DNA from: GCA-2748575 sp965222725
GTDB lineage: Bacteria > Pseudomonadota > Gammaproteobacteria > Pseudomonadales > Ketobacteraceae
DNA length: 64,000 nucleotides
Assembly (NCBI GenBank): GCA_965222725.1
Contig: OZ244969.1
Coordinates: 5,270,001-5,334,000, forward strand
Direction: 5' to 3'
Notes under the pieces: model-generated
What the model was told of the DNA's origin: nothing
The model's database searches: none
Seen by the model: the letters and a program-made list of their open reading frames with translations, nothing else
Part shown: in pieces, positions 17,586-26,233 of the stretch
How positions within the stretch are numbered: position 1 is the first letter of the stretch
Layout of the letters: the number at the start of each line of letters is the position of its first letter
Program-made: the position numbers and the translations under genes

Positions 17586-18875
17586 TCAGTCAATCAGGTA
17601 CACAAACCCGATCTGGGATTTCACCCGCTCATAGGAAAAAATGGTTAATACGCTGTCGTTTTCCGTGTAGCTGATTTCGCTGTTAACACTGGCCTTCCTG
17701 GATAACTGCCAGTTCCAGCCCAGCGTGCTTTCTGCAGTGCGATCCTTGCGGGTTTGTACAAAGGCGCCGTCATCGTGGTAATTGGCTTCCTGATACAGCA
17801 CATTGGCGTACAGCATATGGCCCAGCCGCAGCTGATATTCCACGGCACCCCGGATGCCGCCAAAGGTATTGCCCTGGGACTTCACCTGGCGGGCATGTTC
17901 TTCACCCAGAAACCCGGATACCACGGTTTTCATCGCCAGGGTCTGAAACAGATAACCCCAGCCGGTTCCCAGCATCAGCAGGTCCGTATCCCTGACATGA
18001 TCATCTTTAAAGCGTTTAAAGCCGAGCGTGGCGAAGTTAATCCAGTCATTGTTGCGGTCCATCGGCGTAATCGAGTCAAATCCCAGACTGGCAAAGCTCT
18101 GCGTAAATTCATTATCGATGGATACGCCCTGATAACTCAGGGGAAAACGAAACTGGGTATCGCCAAGGGTGGCGAAGTAGCCGACGCCCAAACTGAGGAT
18201 ATCGATATTAAAGTTATCGGTTTCCTCGTTGGTGATATCGCGATAACCCAGGGTTAAATACTGCACCCGGCGCTCTGTAATGGGGCGGGACAGATTCAGC
18301 ACGGCTTCAGTATCAATAAAAGCGCTGTCTATTTTCCGGTCATCTTCTGACAGAGGAAATCCGGTGAACTGGGCAATATCGTTTATGGTTGTCGCGGATG
18401 TGGCACTGTTGATATTGGTGTTATAGCCACCGTTCACCTCCAGCGTCAGGGAGGCGGCAAATTCTCGGGCCTTGCGCCGGGCTTCGATCGCATCCTGAAA
18501 CGCCTGTATGCGTTTTTGCACCGGCGCCGGCGGCTTGGCAGACATCACATCAGAAAACGCCTGTTCCGCCCCGGAATAATCCCGCAACATAAACATCACC
18601 CTGCCGTATTCCACCCGGGCCCGGTGGTTGGACGGCTGCAGCATCAACACCCGGTCCAGGGCAATGGCCGCTTCCGACAAGTGGCCGGTTTCCATGGCGG
18701 CAACACCGTAGTAAAGATCGAACTCGGGAACCCCTTCGTAATCATCCCGCCACTGCTGGGCGAACTCGTAGGCTTGTTTAAACTGGCCGGTATCTACAAA
18801 CTGCTTCAGATTGTCGGGAACATTGCCGAGGAATCCGGCGGCCACAACCAGAAAGGTGGCAAAAAATTGATTCAT
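17586..18875 (-). CDS. TPR plus beta-barrel outer membrane protein, Slam-like (type XI secretion)
   Basis: A 429-residue protein. The N-terminal part has tetratricopeptide-type helices (about 20-125, LYYGVAAMETGHLSEAAIALDR and LRDYSGAEQAFSDV). The rest is a transmembrane beta-barrel pattern beginning LEVNGGYNTNINSAT and ending SQIGFVYLID. This two-part plan is that of the Slam/DUF560 outer membrane proteins that export surface lipoproteins and other cargo. The N-terminal signal is unusually weak, with no basic residues, and there is no alternative upstream start before an in-frame stop. The ribosome site is AAGAGGG. The FecR-domain protein directly downstream is the likely cargo. A plain TPR/porin protein is the alternative reading. 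Confidence 0.62.
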   Translation of the reverse strand: MNQFFATFLVVAAGFLGNVPDNLKQFVDTGQFKQAYEFAQQWRDDYEGVPEFDLYYGVAAMETGHLSEAAIALDRVLMLQPSNHRARVEYGRVMFMLRDYSGAEQAFSDVMSAKPPAPVQKRIQAFQDAIEARRKAREFAASLTLEVNGGYNTNINSATSATTINDIAQFTGFPLSEDDRKIDSAFIDTEAVLNLSRPITERRVQYLTLGYRDITNEETDNFNIDILSLGVGYFATLGDTQFRFPLSYQGVSIDNEFTQSFASLGFDSITPMDRNNDWINFATLGFKRFKDDHVRDTDLLMLGTGWGYLFQTLAMKTVVSGFLGEEHARQVKSQGNTFGGIRGAVEYQLRLGHMLYANVLYQEANYHDDGAFVQTRKDRTAESTLGWNWQLSRKASVNSEISYTENDSVLTIFSYERVKSQIGFVYLID

Positions 18876-19016
18876 CCTGCCCTCTTCGCTTAACGACGGG
18901 AGTCAATCAGGCAGCGAAGCTGCCAGGGTTATTTTGCGGTGAGTAAAACCCACACTCCTGACTTGAGTATAGACAAGGAAGAGAAATACGGAGGGCTGAC
19001 GGGCAAACGAATGCAA

Positions 19017-19041
19017 AGAGCCGGCAATTAACGCCGGCTCT
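19017..19041 (-). terminator. Terminator of cnoX
   Basis: AGAGCCGGC and GCCGGCTCT form a perfect 9-bp stem with a 7-nt loop, 40 bp after the cnoX stop on the minus strand. The following TTTGC gives only a short T run. Confidence 0.7.
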
Positions 19042-19080
19042 GTCAGTTAAAGCAAATGGGAAAAGTGTCTGTTTAAACGA

Positions 19081-19941
19081 TCAGTGCAGCAAGGCAAACA
19101 TGCGACGACGGATTTTGGACACGGAAGGATCACCGCCAATCATATCAAAAGCTTTCAGCAGGGCTTCCTTGGCACCATCATCCTTGAATTTGCGATCAGT
19201 TTTCATCACGTCCAGCAATAGCTCCAGGCCTTCGGCATAGTGGCCGGCCATCAGCAGGTGCAAACCAAAATAATAGCGGGCTTCGATATCGTCCGGGTTT
19301 TCTTTCAGACGGGATTGCACGGTTTGCGGATCCGGCGCGCCTTCCAGCCACTCCAGGAAGGACAGACGAACCGTTGCCGCCTTTTTGGTTTTTTCGTCGC
19401 TGATATTGTCGGCCACCTGGCGGGCATCTTCCAGACGACCCGCATCAATCAGCACTTCCACGAGTACCCCGTGGTACTCCCAGTTTTCCGGCTGTTCCTG
19501 CAGTGCCGACTGCAGGGCATCCACTGCCTGATCGTAGGCGCCCATCTGCCGGGCCCGGTTTACCTGATCCAGAAAGGGATCGCTATCCGCCTCGTCCGCA
19601 GTGCCCACATGGGGTTCCAGCATCTGGCGGATAGCCGCCTCCGGCTGGGCACCGGACAGCTCGTTCACCAGCTGGCCCTGCACTACCAGTTTCAGTGTGG
19701 GCAAACCACGCACACCCAGCTGCTGGGTAATAGCCGGGCTGGCGTCTGCGTCGATTTTGGCGAGAATGAATTTGCCTTTGTACTCATCGGCAATTTTGGT
19801 AAGGATCGGGGCCATGGATTTGCAGGGTTCACACCAGGCAGCCCAGAAGTCCAGCAGTACAGGAACCTGCATGGACTGTTGCAGAACATCGTTGATATTG
19901 GTTTCGTTGCAATCAACGATATAGGCAGCTGCTTCAGCCAT
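19081..19941 (-). CDS. cnoX: Thioredoxin-fold co-chaperone CnoX (YbbN)
   Basis: A 286-residue cytoplasmic protein, the length of Escherichia coli CnoX. The N-terminal thioredoxin domain (about 1-115) carries FWAAWCEPCKSMAPIL with both Cys37 and Cys40, so unlike the E. coli protein (SQHC) it may be redox-active. A C-terminal TPR region follows (about 125-286, PENWEYHGVLVEVLIDAGRLEDAR). Family members hold oxidised or chlorinated proteins for refolding by DnaK and GroEL. It appears monocistronic and has its own terminator. Confidence 0.9.
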   Translation of the reverse strand: MAEAAAYIVDCNETNINDVLQQSMQVPVLLDFWAAWCEPCKSMAPILTKIADEYKGKFILAKIDADASPAITQQLGVRGLPTLKLVVQGQLVNELSGAQPEAAIRQMLEPHVGTADEADSDPFLDQVNRARQMGAYDQAVDALQSALQEQPENWEYHGVLVEVLIDAGRLEDARQVADNISDEKTKKAATVRLSFLEWLEGAPDPQTVQSRLKENPDDIEARYYFGLHLLMAGHYAEGLELLLDVMKTDRKFKDDGAKEALLKAFDMIGGDPSVSKIRRRMFALLH

Positions 19942-20020
19942 AGAGCTTTAACTCCACTTTAACTTTCATTTCTACAATTTCCACATTAAATGCCGGAAAG
20001 GTCAGACAGGTCAAAGCAGA

Positions 20021-20545
20021 CTATACGGATTCCAGAGATTCTTCAGGCGTGCTGTGTGTCTTCCGTTGCTGGGATTGTAAGCCGTGCCTGAGAGTGTGCC
20101 CGGCCTGATGTTTGTCAGCATCCTGGCGGGTAATAGCCTGCAGTTTTCGCGATGCCTGAGTATGGCCATTGTCCGCAGCCAATGCAAGCCAGTGGATGGC
20201 TAACTGTTTGTTTTTCTGGTGAAAGATATCGTCGCTCAGGTAAGCCTGCCCGAGCACGTACTGGGCCTCGCAAACGTTGTGCTTGGCGGCCCGGCGCACA
20301 TACTCGATGCCGCTGCGTTTATCAGTCCGGCAGGCACCGCATTCGTAAAGCAAACACCCCAGATCCGACATGGCACGGGCATGGCCGTTTTCCGCCGCGT
20401 ATTGCATTAACTTGAGAGGAAAGCGGGAGGGATAACCACCCTTTTGACACTGCAGATTAATCAGCCAGTTGGAGAACAGATAGACCAGGTGGGAAAATAA
20501 CGAGGCCTGCTGATTACTTTGATTATTCACCGAGGTCACAGCCAT
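20021..20545 (-). CDS. Sel1-repeat protein
   Basis: A 174-residue protein of unknown function with two or three Sel1-like repeats (about 40-140): MQYAAENGHARAMSDLGCLL, GIEYVRRAAKHNVCEAQYVL and IHWLALAADNGHTQASRKL. Such repeats form alpha-solenoid scaffolds. The C-terminal 40 residues are polar and rich in Gln, His and Ser. I chose the ATG at MAVTSVNNQSN with GGGGTG upstream; a GTG start 20 codons earlier is possible but lies inside a strong hairpin. No signal peptide is evident. The gene stands alone between cnoX and an unusual non-coding stretch. Confidence 0.7.
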   Translation of the reverse strand: MAVTSVNNQSNQQASLFSHLVYLFSNWLINLQCQKGGYPSRFPLKLMQYAAENGHARAMSDLGCLLYECGACRTDKRSGIEYVRRAAKHNVCEAQYVLGQAYLSDDIFHQKNKQLAIHWLALAADNGHTQASRKLQAITRQDADKHQAGHTLRHGLQSQQRKTHSTPEESLESV

Positions 20546-20581
20546 AGACGACACCCCAACGTCGTGCAAGAACAGGATTTT

Positions 20582-20619
20582 CAGGTGAGCACCCGGAAGA
20601 AACACTTCCCGGGCACCTG
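20582..20619 (+). other. Strong stem-loop upstream of the Sel1-repeat gene
   Basis: CAGGTG (20582-20587) pairs with CACCTG (20614-20619), and inside it CCCGGAAG pairs with CTTCCCGGG with one bulge. The loop is five bases. It could be the 5' leader structure of the minus-strand Sel1 gene or part of a plus-strand small RNA ending at the terminator-like element at 20659-20694. Confidence 0.5.
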
Positions 20620-20658
20620 CAAATTGGCGGCATAGCCTACTCTTCTTTTCGGCATTTT

Positions 20659-20694
20659 CAACCGGTTTCTATATGAATCTTCCGGTTGTTTTTA
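20659..20694 (+). terminator. Orphan plus-strand terminator-like hairpin
   Basis: CAACCGG (20659-20665) pairs with CCGGTTG (20682-20688) and is followed directly by TTTTTA. No plus-strand gene lies upstream to be terminated, so it may end an unannotated small RNA. The 16-nt loop is long, which lowers confidence. Confidence 0.4.
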
Positions 20695-20751
20695 TCCACC
20701 ATTAATAAACTTTCAATCTATCCACATTTTCTGTGGATAACCCTGTGGAAG
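20692..20751. promoter_or_regulatory. Cluster of DnaA-box-like sequences
   Basis: TTATCCACC (20692-20700), CTATCCACA (20718-20726) and TGTGGATAA (20732-20740, a perfect inverted TTATCCACA) lie within 50 bp, with a weaker match at 20743-20751. The middle two form an 8-bp inverted repeat with a 5-nt spacer. The cluster sits in an AT-rich gene-free stretch. Gene context does not fit a chromosomal origin, so DnaA titration or regulation is the likelier role, if any. Confidence 0.45.
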
Positions 20752-20837
20752 CCTTGGTGACAATGTCCTGAAACTGGCATATTCCAAGGCACACCTACAA
20801 ATTGCTCACATTTTAACCAAAAAGAAAACCCTTTAAT

Positions 20838-20882
20838 ATCAACAACTTACGAACACAAAAACGTAAAATCAACTACTTACGA
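20838..20882 (+). repeat. 15-bp direct repeat with 30-bp period
   Basis: ATCAACAACTTACGA (20838-20852) and ATCAACTACTTACGA (20868-20882) differ at one base and are exactly 30 bp apart, close to three helical turns. This is the geometry of two sites for the same DNA-binding protein. They lie between the DnaA-like boxes and the phasin stop codon. Confidence 0.55.
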
Positions 20883-20977
20883 GCTGTTTTAAAGGTGTCA
20901 TCTCATCATTTGGGCTTTGCCAGCGCCTGGCGCCAGCTTGTTAATTAAAATTTCCGGACACCCGAAAACCGCCTCGT

Positions 20978-21541
20978 TCAGCGGCTTTCCCGGTCCTTTT
21001 CCTGCTCCAGAAACGGGATGTTCCGCTCTTCTGCCAGTGCCCGGACCCTGTCCGCCAGCGCATCGATACGGTCAGACACATCATCAAAATCCAGCTTGGT
21101 GGGAATATCCAGCCGGTGCAGTGCATGAGACACCCGCTCATCAAACGCCCGCTCCACCTTGCCCCAGGAACCGGTTGCCCGGGCCCGCACTTCATCCACC
21201 TTGTCGCGGGCTGCCGTTACCTGATCCCGGGCGGTTGTGATCTGGCGCTCCACGAAATCCCGGGTCTTGTTCTCCAGTTTTTCGCCATCCCGGACCAGTA
21301 CCTCGAACAGTTTGGTGCCCTCTTTTTCTGCCTTGGCATAGGCACCCAGCCCTGCCAGCCAGATCTGACTGGCGGATTCCTTGACCCGTTCCGTTACCTG
21401 GTTTTCCGTCAGGTTGGAAAGCTTATCGAGCACACCACCAAAATCCGGTTTCAGTTCACCGATCCTGGCTTTATCTGTTTTGCGTTTTTCCGCCTTGGCC
21501 TGTTCCTTTTCAGAACCGCCTTCTGCCTGTTTATCTGCCAT
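20978..21541 (-). CDS. Phasin-family (PhaF/PhaI-like) polyhydroxyalkanoate granule protein
   Basis: A 187-residue alpha-helical protein. The segment IWLAGLGAYAKAEKEGTKLFEVLVRDGEKLE (about 58-88) is typical of the PhaI/PhaF phasin family, which coats polyester granules. It is followed by long charged helices (VERQITTARDQVTAARDKVDEVRARA). The N-terminal 35 residues are Lys/Glu-rich and probably disordered, and there is no Lys/Ala/Pro-rich PhaF tail. The start MADKQAEGG follows GGGTGA. No polyester synthase gene is in the window. Confidence 0.85.
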   Translation of the reverse strand: MADKQAEGGSEKEQAKAEKRKTDKARIGELKPDFGGVLDKLSNLTENQVTERVKESASQIWLAGLGAYAKAEKEGTKLFEVLVRDGEKLENKTRDFVERQITTARDQVTAARDKVDEVRARATGSWGKVERAFDERVSHALHRLDIPTKLDFDDVSDRIDALADRVRALAEERNIPFLEQEKDRESR

Positions 21542-21756
21542 CTTTGTCACCCAAGTGATCAAACATTGTCCGAAGCTGATCCCGGACGTTATCAGTGTAA
21601 ATTAGAATGTTCATACTAAGGACCAAAAGACCCGCTCGCACTGTACTTGAATCGGGCGGGAATCAGCACTGCAAGACCGAAGAAAAAGCGCTAAACTTTG
21701 CCCCCTCAACGATTCGCACCGCCCCCGATTTAACACAGGTTGACCACTGGCACCCC

Positions 21757-24700
21757 ATGAACAGCGCATTACATATCAAGCAGTTAGCTCAATGTCTACC
21801 CACAAAACCCGGCGATCAGAAGTTCTGGGGGAATGCGCAGGGGGCCGGACTGAGCTGGGCGCTGGCGCAGGCCGCACAGCAACATCAGGGCGTAACCCTG
21901 ATGATTACCCCGGACACCCGAACCGCCCTGCAGATAGAGGAAGAGCTGCGTTTTTTCGCACCAGCCGGGCAACAGGTGCTGAGTTTTCCCGATTGGGAAA
22001 CCTTGCCCTATGACCAGTTTTCACCCCATCAGGATATTATTTCCCAGCGTATCGCCACCCTGTCACAACTGCCCACCCTGACCAGCGGCGTGCTGGTGGT
22101 GCCCTTGTCTACCCTGATGCACCGGATTGCACCCCGCGCCTTTCTGAGCGGCCAGAGTCTGGTGCTGGATTGCGGCCAGACCTTTGTGGTGGATGCCACC
22201 CGCCGGCAACTGGAAGAAACCGGCTACCATTGCGTGGATACCGTGTATGAACACGGCGAGTTTGCGGTACGCGGCGCGATTTTTGATATTTTCCCCATGG
22301 GCAGTAAAGCGCCCTACCGGATTGAACTGTTCGATGACGAGATCGATACCATCCGCACTTTCGATCCGGAAACCCAGCGCTCCATTGAGAAAGTGGACAA
22401 GGTGCGCCTGCTGCCGGCAAAGGAATTTCCCCTTACCGACGAGGCTATTGCCCACTTCAAACACAATTTCAAATACCGTTTTGATGTGGATCCAAGGGCC
22501 TGCGCCGTTTACCAGGATGTGAGCGACGGCATTGCCTCCGCCGGGATCGAATATTTTCTGCCGCTATTTTTTGACACCACGGCCACCCTGTTTGATTACC
22601 TGCCGGAAAGCACTCTGGTGGTGACTCCACCGGAACTGGAACGACAGGCAGAACATTTTCGTGTCGATTGCGAAAACCGTTACGAAGACCTGCGCCACGA
22701 TATTCAGCGGCCGCTGCTGCCACCGGATGATCTGTTTTTACGGGTGGATCAGTTATTCGGTGCCATCAAGGATTTTTACCGCCTGTCCGTGAGCCGGGAA
22801 CCGGTGGAAGAAAAAGCCGGTCGGCTGAACCTGCCGTTAAGTGCACCGCCGGAACTGCCTGTTAATGCCAAGGCCCAGAACCCGCTGCTGAAGCTGGAAG
22901 CCTATCTGATGACGGCTAAAGACACCGGCAAGCGGGTGCTGTTTTGTGCCGAGTCCGCCGGCAGACGTGAATCGCTTATGGAATTGCTGGGACGCATCCG
23001 GGTTCATCCCAAACCGGCAGATCACTGGCTGGATTTTGCCGACAGCGATGAGCTTGTCCATGCAGTAACCACCGGCCCGCTGGCTACCGGTCTGGAACTG
23101 ACGGAAGTCGGTATTGTCACCGAAAGCCAACTGTTCGGTGACCGGGTTATGCAGAGCCGCCGCCGCAGAAAGAGCGACGACAGCGGCGAAAACGCCATTA
23201 AAAACCTGACCGAACTCAAGCTGAATGCGCCGGTGGTGCACCTTGATCACGGCGTTGGGCGCTACAAGGGGTTGCAGAGTCTGGAGTTTGATGGCCAGCA
23301 ACAGGAATTCCTGACCCTGGAATATGGCGACGGCGCCAAGCTGTATGTGCCGGTGTCTTCCCTGCATCTGATTTCCCGCTATTCCGGGGTGGACGATGCT
23401 CTGGCCCCCCTGCACAAACTGGGCAACGAACAATGGAGCCGGGAAAAGCGCAAGGCCGCCGAAAAAATCCAGGACACTGCCGCTGAACTGCTGAATGTGT
23501 ATGCCCGACGCGCCGCAAAAAAAGGCTACCAGTACAAAATCAGCAAACTGGATTACGAAGCCTTTTGCGAAGGCTTTACCTTTGAAGAAACCCCGGATCA
23601 GATGGCCGCCATTGATGCGGTGGTGGCGGACATGACATCGCCGCAACCCATGGACCGGCTGGTGTGTGGTGATGTGGGTTTTGGCAAAACCGAAGTGGCC
23701 ATGCGGGCAGCCTTTATTGCGGTACAGGCAGGCAAACAGGTGGCCGTACTGGTACCCACCACCCTGCTGGCCCAGCAACACTATGAAACCTTTAAAGACC
23801 GCTTCGCGGACATGCCGGTGAACGTGGAAGTGCTGTCGCGTTTTAAAACCACCAAAGAACAGAATCAGGCTTTGGGCCTGCTGGAAAACGGTAAACTGGA
23901 TATTGTGGTGGGCACTCACAAGCTGCTGCAGCAAAGTGTGAAATTCCAGAACCTGGGACTGGTGATTGTAGATGAGGAACACCGCTTTGGTGTGCGCCAC
24001 AAGGAACGCTTAAAGGAAATGCGGGCCGAGGTGGATATGCTCACCCTCACTGCCACTCCTATTCCGCGAACGCTGAACATGGCCATGTCCGGCATTCGCG
24101 ACATGTCCATTATCGCCACGCCACCGGCCAAACGTTTATCCATTAAAACCTTTGTGCGCCAGACCAACGACGGCATTATCAAGGAAGCGGTTCTGCGGGA
24201 ACTGTTGCGGGGCGGTCAGGTGTACTTCCTTCATAATGAAGTGAAGTCCATTGAAAAGCGCGCTGAGGAAATACGGACACTGATACCGGAAGCCCGCATC
24301 GCCGTTGCCCACGGCCAGATGCGCGAGCGGGAACTGGAACGCATCATGAGTGATTTTTATCACAAGCGCTTTAACGTGCTGGTGTGCACCACTATTATTG
24401 AAACCGGTATCGACGTGCCCACTGCCAACACCATCATCATGGATCGTGCCGACAAACTGGGGCTGGCGCAAATGCATCAGCTGCGTGGCCGGGTTGGCCG
24501 CTCCCATCACCAGGCCTATGCTTACCTGCTGACTCCATCACCCAAAGCCATGACCAGCGACGCCAAAAAACGCCTGGAAGCCATTGCCGAGGCACAGGAC
24601 CTGGGGGCCGGCTTTACTCTGGCGAGCCATGACCTGGAGATTCGTGGCGCCGGCGAACTGCTGGGCGAGGAACAGAGCGGCAACATGAACACCATCGGTT

Positions 24701-25236
24701 ACGCGCTCTTTATGGAAATGCTGGATCAGGCGGTAAAAGCCATTAAAGAAGGCAAAACCCCGAATCTGGACAAGCCCTTCAAGCACGGGCCTGAAATCAA
24801 CCTGCGTTTGCCGGCGCTGATTCCGGACGATTATCTGCCGGATGTTCACAACCGCCTGATCATGTACAAACGCATAGCCAATGCCCGCCATGACGACGAT
24901 CTGCACGAACTGAAAGTGGAAATGATTGATCGCTTTGGTCTGTTACCGGAAGCCACCAAAAACCTGTTTCGCGTGACCTCGCTGAAACTGATGGCCGATG
25001 CCATGGGCATTGCCAAAATTGATGCCGGGCCCAGCGGCGGCCGCCTGGAATTTGGTGCCCATACCCAGGTAGACCCGCTAACAATTGTAAAAATGGTGCA
25101 GTCCCAGCCCCAGAACTACAGACTGGACGGCGCAGATAAACTAAAATTCCTGCTGGAATCCGATAATTACGATGAACGCATCAACATTGTGGAAACACTC
25201 ATTCAGAAACTTGGCCGTCAGGCAAAAGGCCAGTAG
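21757..25236 (+). CDS. mfd: Transcription-repair coupling factor Mfd
   Basis: A 1159-residue protein (E. coli Mfd has 1148). It removes RNA polymerase stalled at lesions and recruits UvrA. Domains in order are the UvrB-like module (about 1-350, DWETLPYDQFSPHQDIISQR), the polymerase-interaction domain (about 490-560, VVHLDHGVGRYKGLQ), the RecG-like helicase with Walker A GDVGFGKTE at 638 and DEEH at 739, and the C-terminal domain. The start at MNSALHIKQLAQCL aligns with E. coli Mfd; it lacks a strong ribosome site and longer in-frame starts exist up to 21607. Confidence 0.97.
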   Translation: MNSALHIKQLAQCLPTKPGDQKFWGNAQGAGLSWALAQAAQQHQGVTLMITPDTRTALQIEEELRFFAPAGQQVLSFPDWETLPYDQFSPHQDIISQRIATLSQLPTLTSGVLVVPLSTLMHRIAPRAFLSGQSLVLDCGQTFVVDATRRQLEETGYHCVDTVYEHGEFAVRGAIFDIFPMGSKAPYRIELFDDEIDTIRTFDPETQRSIEKVDKVRLLPAKEFPLTDEAIAHFKHNFKYRFDVDPRACAVYQDVSDGIASAGIEYFLPLFFDTTATLFDYLPESTLVVTPPELERQAEHFRVDCENRYEDLRHDIQRPLLPPDDLFLRVDQLFGAIKDFYRLSVSREPVEEKAGRLNLPLSAPPELPVNAKAQNPLLKLEAYLMTAKDTGKRVLFCAESAGRRESLMELLGRIRVHPKPADHWLDFADSDELVHAVTTGPLATGLELTEVGIVTESQLFGDRVMQSRRRRKSDDSGENAIKNLTELKLNAPVVHLDHGVGRYKGLQSLEFDGQQQEFLTLEYGDGAKLYVPVSSLHLISRYSGVDDALAPLHKLGNEQWSREKRKAAEKIQDTAAELLNVYARRAAKKGYQYKISKLDYEAFCEGFTFEETPDQMAAIDAVVADMTSPQPMDRLVCGDVGFGKTEVAMRAAFIAVQAGKQVAVLVPTTLLAQQHYETFKDRFADMPVNVEVLSRFKTTKEQNQALGLLENGKLDIVVGTHKLLQQSVKFQNLGLVIVDEEHRFGVRHKERLKEMRAEVDMLTLTATPIPRTLNMAMSGIRDMSIIATPPAKRLSIKTFVRQTNDGIIKEAVLRELLRGGQVYFLHNEVKSIEKRAEEIRTLIPEARIAVAHGQMRERELERIMSDFYHKRFNVLVCTTIIETGIDVPTANTIIMDRADKLGLAQMHQLRGRVGRSHHQAYAYLLTPSPKAMTSDAKKRLEAIAEAQDLGAGFTLASHDLEIRGAGELLGEEQSGNMNTIGYALFMEMLDQAVKAIKEGKTPNLDKPFKHGPEINLRLPALIPDDYLPDVHNRLIMYKRIANARHDDDLHELKVEMIDRFGLLPEATKNLFRVTSLKLMADAMGIAKIDAGPSGGRLEFGAHTQVDPLTIVKMVQSQPQNYRLDGADKLKFLLESDNYDERINIVETLIQKLGRQAKGQ

Positions 25237-25246
25237 GGGAAACGGC

Positions 25247-26233
25247 GTGGTAAGCAGAATCACCGCAGGCAAGATCGCAATCTGGTTAAGCCTTTTCGCT
25301 GGCAGCGCTTGGAGCGCGCCGGAAGTATTGCCCCCCAGCGAAGAAACCCCCTGGTATCAGGTGAATATTGTGATCTTCAAACAACCTGGGCATTTACTGC
25401 AAAGCGAGCAGTGGAAAACCGGTGATGAAGTGGATACCCGCCTGCCCAACCGCTTAATTTCGCTGCAAGAAGCATTACCAGAGCCAGCGGAGTCAGAATC
25501 GAACGCCGCGCAACCCGGGCCGGCAACGGTTCCTCCGGAAGGAGGTATCGTTACGCTGTCGGAATCCGCCCCCGCAGCAGAAGTTGCAGTGGAAATTCCC
25601 CAGCCCTTTGTGATTCAGACACCCACGGATGAAGAATTTACCAAAGCCCTGAACCGCATTACCCGCAGCCCCAATTACGATATCCTTTATCAAAAATCCT
25701 GGCTGCAACCACCGCTGGAAGAAAAGGACGCCATGGCGGTGCTGGTGCAGGCGGGCGAGGTACACGACGGTTTTTACGAACTGGAAGGCACGGCCAGACT
25801 CCACGTGTCACGCTACCTGCATTTTTCCAGCAATCTCTGGTTGTCCAAGTACGTACAACAGATCGAAGTGGTCAAACCCTGGTGGCAGGAATCCGCAAGC
25901 ATCAACGATACCGAAGCCGGCAACAATACCGATGGCGACTTCACTATCGAGCTGGGCAATTCCATGGAATTTGATAATGGCGGAGACGCAGGCAACAATG
26001 ATCTGCAACTGTCGTCACTGCAGCCCATGGACACCTCCATCACCATGGGTGAAACCATTACCCGCTATAAATCCATCCGCACCGGTGTCATGTCCGAATC
26101 CCGCCGTATGCGCAGTGGCGAACTCCACTATCTGGATCATCCGCTGTTTGGTGTTATGGTGAAAGTGGTGCCCTACTTTCCTGAACCTGAAGATGCCACC
26201 AAAGAAGGCGACAAACCTGCAACCATTCGATGA
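25247..26233 (+). CDS. csiV: CsiV-family exported protein
   Basis: A 328-residue protein of the CsiV family. The Vibrio cholerae founder is a periplasmic peptidoglycan-binding partner of the penicillin-binding-protein activator LpoA. The GTG start follows AGGGGAA, ten bases after the mfd stop, and gives a signal peptide ending in AWSA. The mature part begins with WYQVNIVIFKQ, typical of the family. ELEGTARLHVSRYLHFSSNLWL and the C-terminal MRSGELHYLDHPLFGVMVKV are also typical. A Pro/Glu/Ala-rich insert (about 90-130) is variable in length. It overlaps speE by four bases, so the three genes are probably co-transcribed. Confidence 0.82.
   Translation: MVSRITAGKIAIWLSLFAGSAWSAPEVLPPSEETPWYQVNIVIFKQPGHLLQSEQWKTGDEVDTRLPNRLISLQEALPEPAESESNAAQPGPATVPPEGGIVTLSESAPAAEVAVEIPQPFVIQTPTDEEFTKALNRITRSPNYDILYQKSWLQPPLEEKDAMAVLVQAGEVHDGFYELEGTARLHVSRYLHFSSNLWLSKYVQQIEVVKPWWQESASINDTEAGNNTDGDFTIELGNSMEFDNGGDAGNNDLQLSSLQPMDTSITMGETITRYKSIRTGVMSESRRMRSGELHYLDHPLFGVMVKVVPYFPEPEDATKEGDKPATIR

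Noticed and set aside
20692..20751. The DnaA-like box cluster as a chromosomal replication origin
   Set aside because: No dnaA, dnaN, gyrB, mnmG or other origin-linked gene is near, there is no clear unwinding element of tandem AT repeats, and only three good boxes are present.
22837..24000. Open frame of 387 codons on the minus strand opposite mfd
   Set aside because: It lies wholly antisense to conserved Mfd domains, has no ribosome site or family similarity, and its composition (His/Gln-rich) is the usual shadow of a GC-rich coding strand.
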